A DNA stretch of 64,000 nt from Streptomonospora nanhaiensis (lineage in GTDB: Bacteria > Actinomycetota > Actinomycetes > Streptosporangiales > Streptosporangiaceae): positions 2,356,001 to 2,420,000 of the forward strand of contig NZ_JACCFO010000001.1 in the NCBI RefSeq assembly GCF_013410565.1, read 5' to 3'. Below, piece by piece: positions 1 through 8,818 of the stretch (the first letter of the stretch is position 1; every line of letters starts with the position of its first letter). The translations under genes and the position numbers were made by a program. Below the pieces are notes generated by a model. That model saw only the letters and a list, made by a program, of their open reading frames with translations, searched no databases and was not told the DNA's origin.

Positions 1-239
1 GCGGCCAACTGGGCGCCGCGCAGCCCGGAGCACGCGGCCAGGGGCAGGGCCGCGGCGAGCACGATCCCGCTGGTGACGGGGTCGACCACGGGCACCAGCC
101 CGGCGGCGACGAGCGCGGCGGCCAGCAGCTTGGCCGCCGGGTTGGCCCGCGCGAGCCACGCGCGGCGACCCGCCGCGGCGGCGGGTCCGGCGGGCGGGCG
201 CGGTGCCGCGGGGTGCGGGGTGCGGGCGGGCGCGCTCAC
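1..239 (-). CDS. ykoC: ECF transporter membrane subunit EcfT (YkoC-like), 3' part outside window
   Basis: N-terminal part only; the gene runs off the left edge. The GTG start overlaps the stop of the ATPase gene (GTGA), so the two are translationally coupled. After an Ala/Pro-rich leader of about 30 residues the sequence reads LARANPAAKLLAAALVAAG, the N-P-x-x-K feature typical of EcfT/CbiQ transmembrane proteins, followed by the first hydrophobic segments. As third gene behind a TPP riboswitch, S component and fused ATPase it should be the energy-coupling membrane subunit of a thiamine or hydroxymethylpyrimidine importer (YkoC position). Family call is firm from context; substrate is inferred from the riboswitch. 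Confidence 0.85.
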   Translation of the reverse strand, partial: MSAPARTPHPAAPRPPAGPAAAAGRRAWLARANPAAKLLAAALVAAGLVPVVDPVTSGIVLAAALPLAACSGLRGAQLA

Positions 240-1927
240 CGGTCCCCCTCACGGCCGGCACGGCCGGCACGGTCGGCACGGCGGGCCGCGGCGGCGGCCG
301 GCTCCGCGCCGGGACCGGCGGGACCGGCGGGACCGGCGGGACCGGCGCGTTCGCGGGGTTCGGCGGGTTCGGCGGGCGGCTCGGCGCCGCGCGCGGGCCG
401 TGCCGGGGCGGTGCGCCCGCCCTCGACCACCACCTCGGTGTCGGCGAGGACGTCCAGCAGCAGGTCGTCGTGGGTGGCCATCACCACCGCGCGGTCGGCG
501 GCGCGCAGTCCGGCGAGCAGTTCCACCAGCTCCGACCAGGTGCGGGTGTCCTGGCCGAACGTGGGCTCGTCCAGCAGCAGCACGTCGGGGGCCGCCTCGG
601 GGCCGGCGCTCAGCGCGGTGGCCACCGACAGCCGGCGCTTCTCCCCGCCCGACAGCGTGAAGGGGTGGGCGTCGGCGAGCCCGGTCAGCCGCAGCCGCTC
701 CAGCAGGTCGGCCACGCGCCGGGCGGTCTCGGCCGCGCCCAGGCCGGCGCGGCGCGGGCCGAAGGCGAGTTCGTCGCGCACGCTGCCCGTGACGAACTGG
801 TCCTCGGCGTGCTGGAACACCGTGCCGACGTGGCGGGCCAGGCGCCGCGCGGGCCAGCGCGCCAGCGGCCGGGAACTGACCTCGGCGAGCCGGCCGCGCG
901 GGGCGACCGTGCCCGAGGCCGGGCGCGCCAGTCCCGCGAGCAGGCCCAGCAGGGTGGACTTGCCCGCACCGTTGGGGCCGGTGAGGGCGGTGGCGCACCC
1001 GGCGCGCACCAGCACGTCGGCGTCGCGCAGCACGGTCGAGGCCCGGCCGCCGAGCACGCCCGGCGGCGCGGGAGCGCGGGCGGCGCACGCCGCGGCCTCG
1101 ACCAGCGCGGCGCCCGGTGCCGCGGCCGGCAGGCGGGGGCGCGGCTCGCGGCCGGGGATCCACACGCCCCGCTCGGCCAGCGCGCGGCCGTGGCTCGCGA
1201 ACACGGCGGCCGGGGGGCCGTCGGCCACCACGCCGCCGCCGGGCTCGACCACCACCACGCGGTCGACGAGGTCGGCGGCGCCCCCGGCGACCTCGGCCAC
1301 CCGGTGCTCCACCAGCACCATGGTGGCGCCGGTGCGGCGCGGCAGGTCGGCGAGCACGCCGCGCACCAGGGCGGCCCCGGCGCGGTCGAGGTTGGCGGTC
1401 GGCTCGTCCAGCAGCAGCAGGCGCGGGCGCATGGCCAGCGCCCCGGCCAGCACCAGGCGCTGCTTCTCCCCGCCCGAGAGCGCGGCCGTGGGGCGGTCGG
1501 GGCCGTAGGGGAACCCGACCGCGGCAAGCGCCTCGCGGACCCGCGCCCAGATCTCGGCGCGCTCCAGGCCCAGGTTCTCCGGCCCGAAGGCGACGTCGTC
1601 GCCGGCGCTGGCCATCACCAGCTGGCTCTCGGGGTCCTGGCCGACCAGGGCGCAGAGCCCGCGCGCCGCCGCGGCGGGGCGGCCGTCGACGCGCAGCCGC
1701 CCCTCCTCGTCGCCGCCGATGGCGCCCTGGTCGCCGGTGAGTCCGGCCATGGCGTGCAGCAGGGTGCTCTTGCCCGCGCCGGAGGGGCCCAGCAGCAGCA
1801 CGCGCTCGCCGGGCTCGATCACCAGGTCCACGCCGCGCAGCGCCCATCCGGCGCGGCCGGTGTGCCGCCACCCCCAGCCGGCCAGCTCGACCCGGGCGCC
1901 GGCGGCCGCCGCGCCCGTGCCGCTCAT
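236..1927 (-). CDS. ykoD: ECF transporter fused ATPase (YkoD-like, two ABC domains)
   Basis: 563 aa with two complete ABC cassettes in one chain. Domain 1: Walker A GPSGAGKSTLL (about residue 48), signature LSGGEKQRL, Walker B LLLLDEPTANLD. Domain 2: Walker A GPNGAGKSTLL (about 317), signature LSGGEKRRL, Walker B VLLLDEPTFGQD. It powers the ECF importer encoded with it. The ATG overlaps the S-component stop by four bases (ATGA), and its own stop overlaps the EcfT start. The last 55 or so residues are a low-complexity Gly-Pro-Ala/Glu/Arg tail encoded by short tandem repeats and are probably unstructured. Fused EcfA1-EcfA2 proteins are normal for YkoD. Confidence 0.93.
   Translation of the reverse strand: MSGTGAAAAGARVELAGWGWRHTGRAGWALRGVDLVIEPGERVLLLGPSGAGKSTLLHAMAGLTGDQGAIGGDEEGRLRVDGRPAAAARGLCALVGQDPESQLVMASAGDDVAFGPENLGLERAEIWARVREALAAVGFPYGPDRPTAALSGGEKQRLVLAGALAMRPRLLLLDEPTANLDRAGAALVRGVLADLPRRTGATMVLVEHRVAEVAGGAADLVDRVVVVEPGGGVVADGPPAAVFASHGRALAERGVWIPGREPRPRLPAAAPGAALVEAAACAARAPAPPGVLGGRASTVLRDADVLVRAGCATALTGPNGAGKSTLLGLLAGLARPASGTVAPRGRLAEVSSRPLARWPARRLARHVGTVFQHAEDQFVTGSVRDELAFGPRRAGLGAAETARRVADLLERLRLTGLADAHPFTLSGGEKRRLSVATALSAGPEAAPDVLLLDEPTFGQDTRTWSELVELLAGLRAADRAVVMATHDDLLLDVLADTEVVVEGGRTAPARPARGAEPPAEPAEPRERAGPAGPAGPAGPGAEPAAAAARRADRAGRAGREGDR
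252..384. repeat. 9-bp tandem repeats (minisatellite) in the ykoD 3' end
   Basis: Three near-perfect 9-bp units (CGGCCGGCA/CGGTCGGCA) at 252-278, four exact units of GGGACCGGC at 311-346, and GGGTTCGGC-type units just after. The period is a multiple of three, so copy changes keep the frame. On the coding (minus) strand the 311-346 block gives a Gly-Pro-Ala tripeptide repeat in the tail of the ATPase. Confidence 0.8.
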
Positions 1928-2526
1928 CGGCGCGCCGAGGGGAAGGGGGCCAGCGCCCCCGCGCGCGCCAGCGCGGAGGTCAGCAGCCGCGCGCCGACGC
2001 CGCCGATGAGCGCGGCGCTGATGACGACGATGACCCCGAAGGCGATCTGGTGGGACAGCGGCCAGGTGACGTAGTAGCGGACGTTGTCCCAGATCGCGGG
2101 GGCCAGGCCGCCGGCGGCCGCGGCGAGCACGGCGGTGGGCGTGCCCCAGCGGCGGTAGCGGGCGGCGGCGAACACCAGCTCCGACAGCAGGCCCTGGACG
2201 AACCCGGCCAGCACGATCTCCACCCCCCACGGCCCGCCGAGGACCATGGAGACCGCGGCGGCGGCGGTGGAGGTCAGCACGGCGATGCCGGGCTTGCGCA
2301 CGATGAGCCCGCCCAGCACGCCGGGCAGCAGCCACATGCCGTAGATGAGGGCCTGGGCGGGCGGGAAGAAGGCGAAGACGGGCGTGGTGACGGTCCAGAG
2401 CATGTTCCACAGCCAGAAGACGACGCCGACGGCGACGCCGAGCACGGCGGGCACGACGATGTCGACCGTGCGGTAGCGCAGCGGGGCCCGGGGGGAGGGG
2501 TGGGTCTGCGGTTCGTGTTCCTGCAA
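1924..2526 (-). CDS. ykoE: ECF transporter S component, YkoE family (thiamine/HMP)
   Basis: Small hydrophobic protein of 200 aa from the chosen start, with about five or six membrane segments (VDIVVPAVLGVAVGVVFW; ALIYGMWLLPGVLGGLIV; GFVQGLLSELVFAAARY and others), the size and pattern of YkoE-family substrate-binding subunits. The family imports thiamine or its pyrimidine; a TPP riboswitch lies directly upstream. Start: I prefer TTG at 2526, with AAGGGA (2535-2540) eight bases upstream. A GTG at 2598 is in frame, but it has a weak ribosome site and the extra 24 codons show poor third-position GC. The stop overlaps the ATPase start (ATGA). Confidence 0.88.
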   Translation of the reverse strand: MQEHEPQTHPSPRAPLRYRTVDIVVPAVLGVAVGVVFWLWNMLWTVTTPVFAFFPPAQALIYGMWLLPGVLGGLIVRKPGIAVLTSTAAAAVSMVLGGPWGVEIVLAGFVQGLLSELVFAAARYRRWGTPTAVLAAAAGGLAPAIWDNVRYYVTWPLSHQIAFGVIVVISAALIGGVGARLLTSALARAGALAPFPSARR

Positions 2527-2643
2527 CGGGGCGGTCCCTTCGCGCGGGTCGGCGAGAGGGGGTGCCGGGACGGCAAAGAGCGTCGGCCGGGCGGGCACGG
2601 CGGCGCGGAGGCCGCGCGGCGGGGTCCGCGGCGGACGGGTTCA

Positions 2644-2733
2644 CGACTCCCTACGCTGGCATTACCCAGGTCAGGTGTGTGAGGGTCTGCGGTCGTGGGA
2701 CCGCACTCTCAGCGCCGAAGCGCTCCCCTGTCG
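2644..2733 (-). promoter_or_regulatory. TPP (thiamine pyrophosphate) riboswitch
   Basis: Read on the minus strand it contains GCGCTGAGAGTGCGG (the CUGAGA pyrimidine-sensing element) and, further on, ACCTGACCTGGGTAATGCC followed by AGCGTAGGGA, which is nearly the textbook THI-box core. The ends close as a P1 helix (CGAC at 2733-2730 with GTCG at 2647-2644). GC-rich hairpins follow, for example GTCCGC/GCGGAC, before the ykoE ribosome site and are candidates for the expression platform. It should shut off the ykoEDC importer when TPP is plentiful. Confidence 0.96.
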
Positions 2734-2742
2734 GTTTCTCCC

Positions 2743-2773
2743 ATTATGGGGACCTGCGGGCGGTGGGGGTCAA
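2743..2773 (-). promoter_or_regulatory. Promoter of the riboswitch/ykoEDC operon
   Basis: Minus strand: -35 TTGACC (2773-2768) and -10 CATAAT (2748-2743), spacing 19. The predicted start of transcription falls about at 2735, just before the riboswitch P1 helix. The spacing is longer than ideal; the fit to the RNA start supports it. Confidence 0.6.
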
Positions 2774-2778
2774 GGCGG

Positions 2779-2793
2779 CCCCGCTCAGCGGGG
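2779..2793 (-). terminator. Short hairpin at the methyltransferase stop codon
   Basis: CCCCGCT-C-AGCGGGG, perfect arms, overlaps the TGA of the upstream methyltransferase gene. There is no T run, so termination strength is uncertain. It would separate that gene from the riboswitch operon. Confidence 0.4.
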
Positions 2794-3600
2794 TTTGCGG
2801 GCCTCGATCAGGAACCGGGTGGAGTGCGCGGTGAACGGCCCCTGGGCGCGGATGCGCTCGTGCAGCTCCCGCAGCCGGTCGCGGTGGGCCGCGGGGTCGA
2901 AGCCGGGGACGATCCAGACCACCTTGCGCAGGAAGTAGACGACGGCGCCGATGTCGTGGAAGCGCATGCGCAGGCGCTCCATGCGCAGGTCCACCACCTC
3001 CAGCCCGGCGGCCACGGCGGCGGCGCGGGCGGCGTCGGGGTTGCGCCGGGCGCGGACCTCCGGGGGCTGGGGGCCCAGGAAGAACTCGGTCAGCTCGAAC
3101 ACGCTGGCCGGGCCGACCTGCTGGGAGAGGTAGGTGCCGCCGGGCCGCAGGACGCGCGCGACCTCGGCCCAGTCGGTGGCGACGGGGTGGCGGCTGACCA
3201 CCAGGTCGAACGCGGAGTCGGCGAAGGGCAGCGGGGCGCCCTCGCCGGTGGCCACCACGGCGGCGCCGCGCGGGCGCAGCCGGGCGGCGGCGCGGGCGAG
3301 GTTGGGCGGCCAGGACTCGGTGGCGGCGGTGCGCGCCGGCAGTACGGGCGCCTCGCCCAGCACCTCGCCGCCGCCGGTGTCGATGTCCAGGGCGGATTCG
3401 GCGCGGGCCAGGCGGTCGGCGATCAGCCGGGAGTAGCCCCACGAGGGGCGCTCCTCGGTGGCGCGGCCCGCCAGCCAGGAGAAGTCCCAGCCCTCCACCG
3501 GCGCGGCGGCGGCCTCGGCGACCAGCGCGGCGAAGTCGGCGGAGCCGCGCTCTTCCCCCGTGCCGGGCGCCCGCGGGGTGCCCGGACTCGTGTCGGCCAT
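2785..3600 (-). CDS. Class I SAM-dependent methyltransferase
   Basis: 271 aa. A degenerate motif I (ALDIDTGGGEVL, about residue 90) is followed by AVVATGEGAPLPFADSAFD and a typical post-motif segment WAEVARVLRPGGTYLSQQVG, the layout of UbiE/Methyltransf_11-type enzymes. The C-terminal third holds FHDIGAVVYFLRKVVW. No substrate can be named. It stands alone between the exporter gene and the thiamine operon, same strand as both, with a 200-base gap to the exporter. ATG start at 3600. Confidence 0.85.
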   Translation of the reverse strand: MADTSPGTPRAPGTGEERGSADFAALVAEAAAAPVEGWDFSWLAGRATEERPSWGYSRLIADRLARAESALDIDTGGGEVLGEAPVLPARTAATESWPPNLARAAARLRPRGAAVVATGEGAPLPFADSAFDLVVSRHPVATDWAEVARVLRPGGTYLSQQVGPASVFELTEFFLGPQPPEVRARRNPDAARAAAVAAGLEVVDLRMERLRMRFHDIGAVVYFLRKVVWIVPGFDPAAHRDRLRELHERIRAQGPFTAHSTRFLIEARKPR

Positions 3601-3816
3601 GCGCCGATCCTGCCAACGGCGCCGCCGGGCGGTCCAGCGGTTTTCCTCGCCCGGCCGGCGCGTGACCGGGCGGCGGACGGGCGGGCACGGCCAGGGCGGA
3701 CCGGAGCGGCACCGGGGATTCGGCCCCGCGTCAGGCGGAGCGGCCGAAATCCCAGACGGGGGAGGGGGTAGGGAGGCGGCGGCGCCGTCGCGGTCGGCCC
3801 GCCCGTGGAGGTCGGC

Positions 3817-5424
3817 CTACCCGTGGGGGTCGACGTGCCTGTCGGCAGCGGCCGCACCGTCGGGGCCGGCGGGCAGGCCGGCCGAGGGAGCCGCGCGGTC
3901 GCGCACGAACAGCGCCAGGACCAGCCCCGCCGCGGCCACCGGCACCAGGAGCAGGAAGGCCATCGGCACGGCGTCGGCGAACGCGGTGATCAGCGCCGCG
4001 CGCACGTCCTCGGGGAACCGCGCCAGGCCCTGCGGTGTGAGCTCGTCCACCGACACCGGGGGCGCGCCCTCGGGGTCGCCGAGCCCGGCGCGCAGGTGCC
4101 CGGCGAAGACGGCGCCCATCGCGGCGGTGCCCACGCAGGCGCCCATCTGCCGGAAGTAGTTGGCCGTGGAGGTGGCCACCCCCAGGTCGGCGGTGCGCAC
4201 GGTGTTCTGCGCGATCAGCACCAGCGTCTGGATGGCCGACCCCACGCCCAGGCCCACCGCCAGCATGCCGCCCGCCAGCAGCGGATAGGAGCTGTGCCGG
4301 CTCATGGCGGCCATCACCGCCACCCCGGCCAGCGAGCACGCAGCCCCGGCCACCAGGACCCAGCGGGCGCGCCCGGGGCGGGAGGTGGCGCGCCCGGCGC
4401 CCACCGATCCGGCGAGCAGCCCGCCCACCAGGGGCAGCAGCCGAACGCCCGAGGCCGTGGCGGAGTCCTCGCCGACCATCTGGATGAACACCGGCAGGTA
4501 GGCGGCGGTGCCGAACATGACGGCGCCGACGCTCACGGCGACCAGCGCGACAAGGGTGAAGTCGCGGTCCCGGAACAGCCGCAGCGGCAGCAGCGGGTCT
4601 GCGGCGCGCCGCTCGGCCGCCACGAACAGCGCGAGCGCGGCGGCCATGGCGGCGGTCGCGGCGAGCAGCGCGGGGTCCAGCAGACCGGGCGCGCCGCCGG
4701 CCAGCGTGGCCACGAGCACCGCCGCCCCGCTGGCGACCACGATGAGCGCGGCGCCGGGGTAGTCCGGGCGCGGCCGGACGCCCTCGGGGCGCCGCGGCCG
4801 CGGCGCCAGCAGCACCAGCCACAGGGCGACGGCGCCCACCGGCAGGTTGACGTAGAAGATCCACCGCCAGCCCAGGCCGTCGGTGAGCAGCCCGCCGACC
4901 AGCGGCCCGGCGAACGCCGAGAGCCCGATGACGGCGCCCACGGCCCCCAGCCGCCGCCCGCGCTCGGCGGCCGGGAACGCCTCGCCCACCAGCGCCTGGG
5001 CGCCGATCAGCAGCCCGCCGCCGCCCAGTCCCTGCACGGCGCGGAAGACCACCAGCCACACCATGTCGGTCGCGGCCCCGGCCAGCCCGGAGCCGACCAG
5101 GAACAGCACCAGCGACCCGGCCAGCGCGGCCTTGCGCCCGAACAGGTCGCCGGCCTTGCCGTAGACGGGCATCACCACGGTGGCCGCGAGGATGTAGGAG
5201 GTGACCACCCAGGACAGCCGCGAGAGGCCGTCGAGGTCGCCGGCGATGACCGGCAGCGCGGTGGCCACGATGGTCTGGTCCAGCGAGCCCAGCATCACCC
5301 CGAGCAGCAGTCCCGCGAACACCGGCCGCAGGCGCCGCGCCTGCTCGGGGCCGCCGCCCGGCGGCGCGGCGGAGGACGCGGTGGGGTCCGGGGGCGTCCC
5401 GCCCCGTCTTCCGGTCTCGGTCAT
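3817..5424 (-). CDS. MFS transporter, DHA2 (EmrB/QacA) family drug-type exporter
   Basis: 535 aa with about 14 membrane segments, the size of DHA2 proton-driven exporters. N-terminal TM1 carries LGSLDQTIVATALPVI (family motif with the buried Asp), then LSWVVTSYILAATVVMPVYG, the loop motif GDLFGRKAAL, and the antiporter motif region GLSAFAGPLVGGLL. It should move small toxic molecules out across the membrane; substrate unknown. ATG at 5424; no clear ribosome site. No adjacent TetR regulator, which often accompanies this family; the upstream 800 bases are empty. Confidence 0.92.
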   Translation of the reverse strand: MTETGRRGGTPPDPTASSAAPPGGGPEQARRLRPVFAGLLLGVMLGSLDQTIVATALPVIAGDLDGLSRLSWVVTSYILAATVVMPVYGKAGDLFGRKAALAGSLVLFLVGSGLAGAATDMVWLVVFRAVQGLGGGGLLIGAQALVGEAFPAAERGRRLGAVGAVIGLSAFAGPLVGGLLTDGLGWRWIFYVNLPVGAVALWLVLLAPRPRRPEGVRPRPDYPGAALIVVASGAAVLVATLAGGAPGLLDPALLAATAAMAAALALFVAAERRAADPLLPLRLFRDRDFTLVALVAVSVGAVMFGTAAYLPVFIQMVGEDSATASGVRLLPLVGGLLAGSVGAGRATSRPGRARWVLVAGAACSLAGVAVMAAMSRHSSYPLLAGGMLAVGLGVGSAIQTLVLIAQNTVRTADLGVATSTANYFRQMGACVGTAAMGAVFAGHLRAGLGDPEGAPPVSVDELTPQGLARFPEDVRAALITAFADAVPMAFLLLVPVAAAGLVLALFVRDRAAPSAGLPAGPDGAAAADRHVDPHG

Positions 5425-6228
5425 AGGCCGCGCGACCGCGCCGCAGCGGACGCCGCCGCTCCCCCCTTCCGCCGCCGCCCGCCCACCGAGCGCGCCCGTG
5501 CCGTACCCGGACCCGCGCTTCCGCGAGACGCGGCCGGCGCGGCATCCGCGACCAGTCTGGGCGACCCCCGTGGCACCGCGATGGAAGCCGGTTGGAACCC
5601 CCCGGCCACCGCCCCGGACACCCCCATGGGAGACGGGGCGGAGGTACCGCGCACGAGCGCGGCCGCCCGGCGCGGAGCCCCGCGAACACCGCCCGCCCCG
5701 GGCACAGGCGCGAGGCCACGCGCCGCGCGGTGCCGGTCGGTGGGCGACCGACCCGCGGCCGCGGAGGGGACGCGGCGGTATCGCCAGCCGCCGCGGGCCC
5801 CCGACGACCGGACCGGTGCCCGCCCAAAGCACGAGGGCGGCACCGCAGCCGCTCAGCCGTGCGGCTGAACCCCAAGCGCCGGCCGGAGGCCGCCGGCAGG
5901 CCCTGTCGGGCTGCCGCCGACCGCGCGGGCGCCGTGCGAAGGCGGGCTCGGGCCGGCCGTCCCGGGCCGGCCAACGCCGATCGCGCACTCCGGTGCTCGA
6001 CGCGGGGAGCGCCGATGCCGGGGTGGGGCGCCCCGGGACGGAGGCGCCGGGCTGTGCGGTCGGCACCACCGGGGCGTGCACGGCGGCCGCGCCGGGGCCG
6101 GTGGCGGGGACGCCGCCGGTCCGGGCGGGCGCGCTGTGGTGACCCGCAGGACCGGGGTGGGGTTTCCCGCAGGCGGGACGGGGGGCCTCCCCATGGGTTC
6201 GGGCGCGGTTGCGAGCCAGGGTGGGGCC
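5425..6228. other. Intergenic, 0.8 kb, no supported gene
   Basis: Open frames here (e.g. minus 5421-5843) have no recognisable domain and poor codon bias. It must contain the promoter of the exporter gene, which I could not locate with confidence. The stretch is very GC-rich with a few short palindromes. Confidence 0.5.
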
Positions 6229-7436
6229 ATGCCGCATTCTGGTCTCGCGCGGGCCGCCGCCTCCGGCGGCGCGCTGCTCGCCGCTCTGCTTCCGGCGGTG
6301 CTCGCCCCGGCTCCCGTGGCCGCCGACGCCGCCTTCACCCCGGCCGACATCGACGCCTACATGACCGCCGCGCTGGCGGACGGCGGCCTGCCCGGCGCCG
6401 TCGTGGCGGTCACCCGCGGCACCGAGGTGGTCCACGCCGCCGGGTACGGCCACGACTCCGAAGGGGCGGCGCTGGCGCCGGACTCCCCCATGGCCGTCGG
6501 CTCGCTCAGCAAGTCCGTCACCGCGCTGGCCGTCGCCCAACTCGCGGACGAGGGCCTGCTGGCCTTCGACGACCCGGTGCGGCGCCACCTGCCGGAGTTC
6601 GCGCCCGCCGACCCGGGGTTCTCGCGCCGCGCGCGCCGCTGGACCACTTCGTGAACGGTTCGGGCGGGGTGGTCTCCACCGCCGAGGACCTCGCGCGGTG
6701 GCTGATCGTCCACAGCAACGGCGGCGCCGCGGCCGACGGCACCCGCCTGGTCTCGGAGTCGGCCCTCGACACGCTGCACACGCCCGGTCCCGCCGGCGGC
6801 GACTACGCCATGGGATGGGACCTCGACCGGTCCGGTGACCGCGTCACCCGCATCCACCACGGGGGAGCCCTGTTCACCGCCAGCGCCGAGCAGATCCTGC
6901 TGCCGGGCGAGGGAGGCGAGCCCGGATACGGGATCGCGGTGGCGTTCAACAGCGCCGGCGCCCTGGGAGCGGAGCAGATGACGATCATCGAAGGCCTGGT
7001 GGAGATCGTGGAGGGCGGCGGGCAGCCCGCGGCCCCGGTCCGCGTCACGGCCATCTCCGACGCCGCCATGGCGGTGCTGATCGCCGCCGCCCTGGTGGTC
7101 GGCGCGCTGCGGGTCCGCCGCGCGGGGGCGTGGGCCCGCCGCCGCGCCCGCCGCTCGGCGCCGCTGCTGGTCCTCACCCTGGCGCCCCGGCTCGTGCCCG
7201 TCGCGCTGTGCCTGCTGCTGCCCGCCATCGCGGGCCTGGTGATGGGCGCCCGGGACGTCACCTGGGAGGCGGCCTGGTACGGCTGGCCCGCCCTGGTCGT
7301 GTGGGCGGTCGTGGCCGCCGCCGCGAGCGCGGCCGTCCTGGCCGCGCGCGTCCTCCACCTGGTGCGCGAGCGCCGCTCCCCCGCACCGCCGGACGCCACC
7401 CGCCCACCCGCCCCCCGGCCCACCCCCGCGACCTGA
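6229..7436 (+). pseudogene. Serine hydrolase (beta-lactamase/class C PBP-like), internally deleted and frameshifted
   Basis: The 5' part (6229 to about 6640) encodes a signal peptide (hydrophobic run ending PVAADA) and the start of a serine beta-lactamase-like domain with the S-x-x-K motif SLSK near residue 96, then LLAFDDPVRRHLPEFAPADP. That frame stops at 6654 (TGA 6652-6654). The rest of the family's C-terminal half (FVNGSGGVVSTAEDLARW, GGDYAMGWD, HHGG) lies in another frame from about 6640 to the TGA at 7434-7436, with three C-terminal membrane segments. Only about 55 residues separate SLSK from VSTAEDLARW where the family has some 180-200, and the YxN region is missing. So a deletion of several hundred bases, not a multiple of three, has destroyed the gene, unless the assembly is wrong. 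Confidence 0.82.
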
Positions 7437-7698
7437 CCGCACCCGCGGCCGCGTCATGACCGCGCCCCGTGGCCCCGGGCGCGGGGGTCACGGGTACCCC
7501 GGCCGAAGGCTGATCCCGCGACAGGGCGGCGACGACAGCGAAGGCCGAGCCCGAGACCACGGCGACGGTCGGCGAAGGCCGCTCGTCTCAACGCGGGCAG
7601 CGGCAGGGGCGAGGGCCTTGCCTGCGGCCATCGGGGGATCTGGGGCGGAAACCGGTGGCTGCCGTCCTTGCCGTGCCCGCCGCCGGGCCGGCCCCGCG
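7437..7698. other. Intergenic, convergent 3' ends, nothing recognised
   Basis: Between the ends of the serine hydrolase pseudogene and the SDR gene. No gene with normal codon bias and no strong terminator hairpin was seen. Confidence 0.4.
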
Positions 7699-8772
7699 CT
7701 ACTGGGGGGACGACGCGGGGTCGCGTTCGGGGAGGACGCCCTGGGCGCGGTACCAGGCGACCTCGTCGGCGATGGTGCGCTCGATCGGGCGGAAGACGAT
7801 CCCGAGCTCGCGCTGGGCGCGGGCCGAGGAGATGTTGCGCCCCGCCGCGTCGCGCAGCACCGCCACGCCCGTGCGCGTGGCCGTGGGCTCGGTGCCCCGC
7901 AGCCGCGCCGACACCTCCATCAGCGTGACCACCGCCATGGCCAGCCAGGCGGGCACCGCGCGGGGTACCGGGGTGCCCGTCTCCTTGGCGACCACCTCGG
8001 CGATCTCGCGGATGGTGTGCTTGGCGCCGGCCACCACGAACCGCCCCGTGACCGGCAGGACGGCCGCGCGCACGCAGGCCGCCGCGACGTCGCGGGCGTC
8101 CACTGCGTAGTTGCTCAGTGCCGGGACCGCCCGCATGCGGCCGGTGGCCAGGGACTGCAGCAGCCGGCCCGCCGAGGTGGGACCGGCGTCGCCGGGCCCC
8201 CACATCCACCCCGGCAGCACGATGGGCACGCGCATGGCGCTGGTGGCCGCGTAGTCGCGGACCACCCGCTCGGCGCGGACCTTGCTGGAGGCGTAGTCGA
8301 CGGACCGGTCGAGGTCGCGGTAGTGCTCGGGCACACCGGTGTCCTCGTCGGCGGCGCGCTGGGGACCGGTGGCGGCCAGGACGTTGATGGAGCTGGTGTG
8401 GACGAAGACGGGGACACCGGCGGCCTCGGCCGCGCGCAGCAGGTCGCCCACGGCGGTGACGTTGACCCGCTCCATCTGCTCCAGGTCGGCGCCGGGCCGG
8501 TAGAACTCGCGGAAGTAGGCGGCGGTGTGGAAGACCGCGTCGCACCCGGGGAGCAGGGGGCTGTAGGCGCCGGGGTCGGTGATGTCGCCCGCGGCGACGG
8601 TGAGGCGGTCGTGGTCGGGCAGCAGGCGGCGGGCGCGTTCGGGGTCGCGGACCAGCGCGACCACCTCGCCGCCCGCGTCGAGCAGGTGGGCGACGATGTT
8701 GCCGCCCAGCAGCCCGGTGGCGCCGGTCACGAGGGAACGCCGCGGTGCGCCGGAGGCGTCGGTGTCGGCCAC
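7699..8772 (-). CDS. NAD-dependent epimerase/dehydratase, extended SDR (dihydroflavonol-reductase-like)
   Basis: 357 aa from GTG 8772 (GGAG five bases upstream). N-terminal Rossmann motif TGATGLLGGNIV, DITD after strand 3, the HTAA segment in CDAVFHTAAYF, HTSSINVL, and the catalytic Y-x-x-x-K in VDYASSKVRAERVV, then LPGWMWGPGD. These mark an extended SDR that oxidises or reduces a hydroxyl/ketone with NAD(P). Substrate unknown. Divergent from a MarR gene across a palindrome, so probably the MarR target. An upstream in-frame ATG at 8832 lies inside the palindrome and is unlikely as the start. Confidence 0.88.
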   Translation of the reverse strand: MADTDASGAPRRSLVTGATGLLGGNIVAHLLDAGGEVVALVRDPERARRLLPDHDRLTVAAGDITDPGAYSPLLPGCDAVFHTAAYFREFYRPGADLEQMERVNVTAVGDLLRAAEAAGVPVFVHTSSINVLAATGPQRAADEDTGVPEHYRDLDRSVDYASSKVRAERVVRDYAATSAMRVPIVLPGWMWGPGDAGPTSAGRLLQSLATGRMRAVPALSNYAVDARDVAAACVRAAVLPVTGRFVVAGAKHTIREIAEVVAKETGTPVPRAVPAWLAMAVVTLMEVSARLRGTEPTATRTGVAVLRDAAGRNISSARAQRELGIVFRPIERTIADEVAWYRAQGVLPERDPASSPQ

Positions 8773-8818
8773 GGTGACTCCAATCCAGTGAAGACCGATA
8801 GTGGCACGCACTACTTTT

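Noticed and set aside
203-2074. Long plus-strand frame over the ykoD region
   Set aside because: Antisense shadow of two intact ABC domains that have Walker and signature motifs.
5421-5843. 140-codon minus-strand frame upstream of the exporter
   Set aside because: Ala/Arg/Pro/Gly-rich with no domain and no bias; overlaps the start of the exporter gene.
3805-5868. 687-codon plus-strand frame
   Set aside because: Antisense shadow of the MFS exporter.
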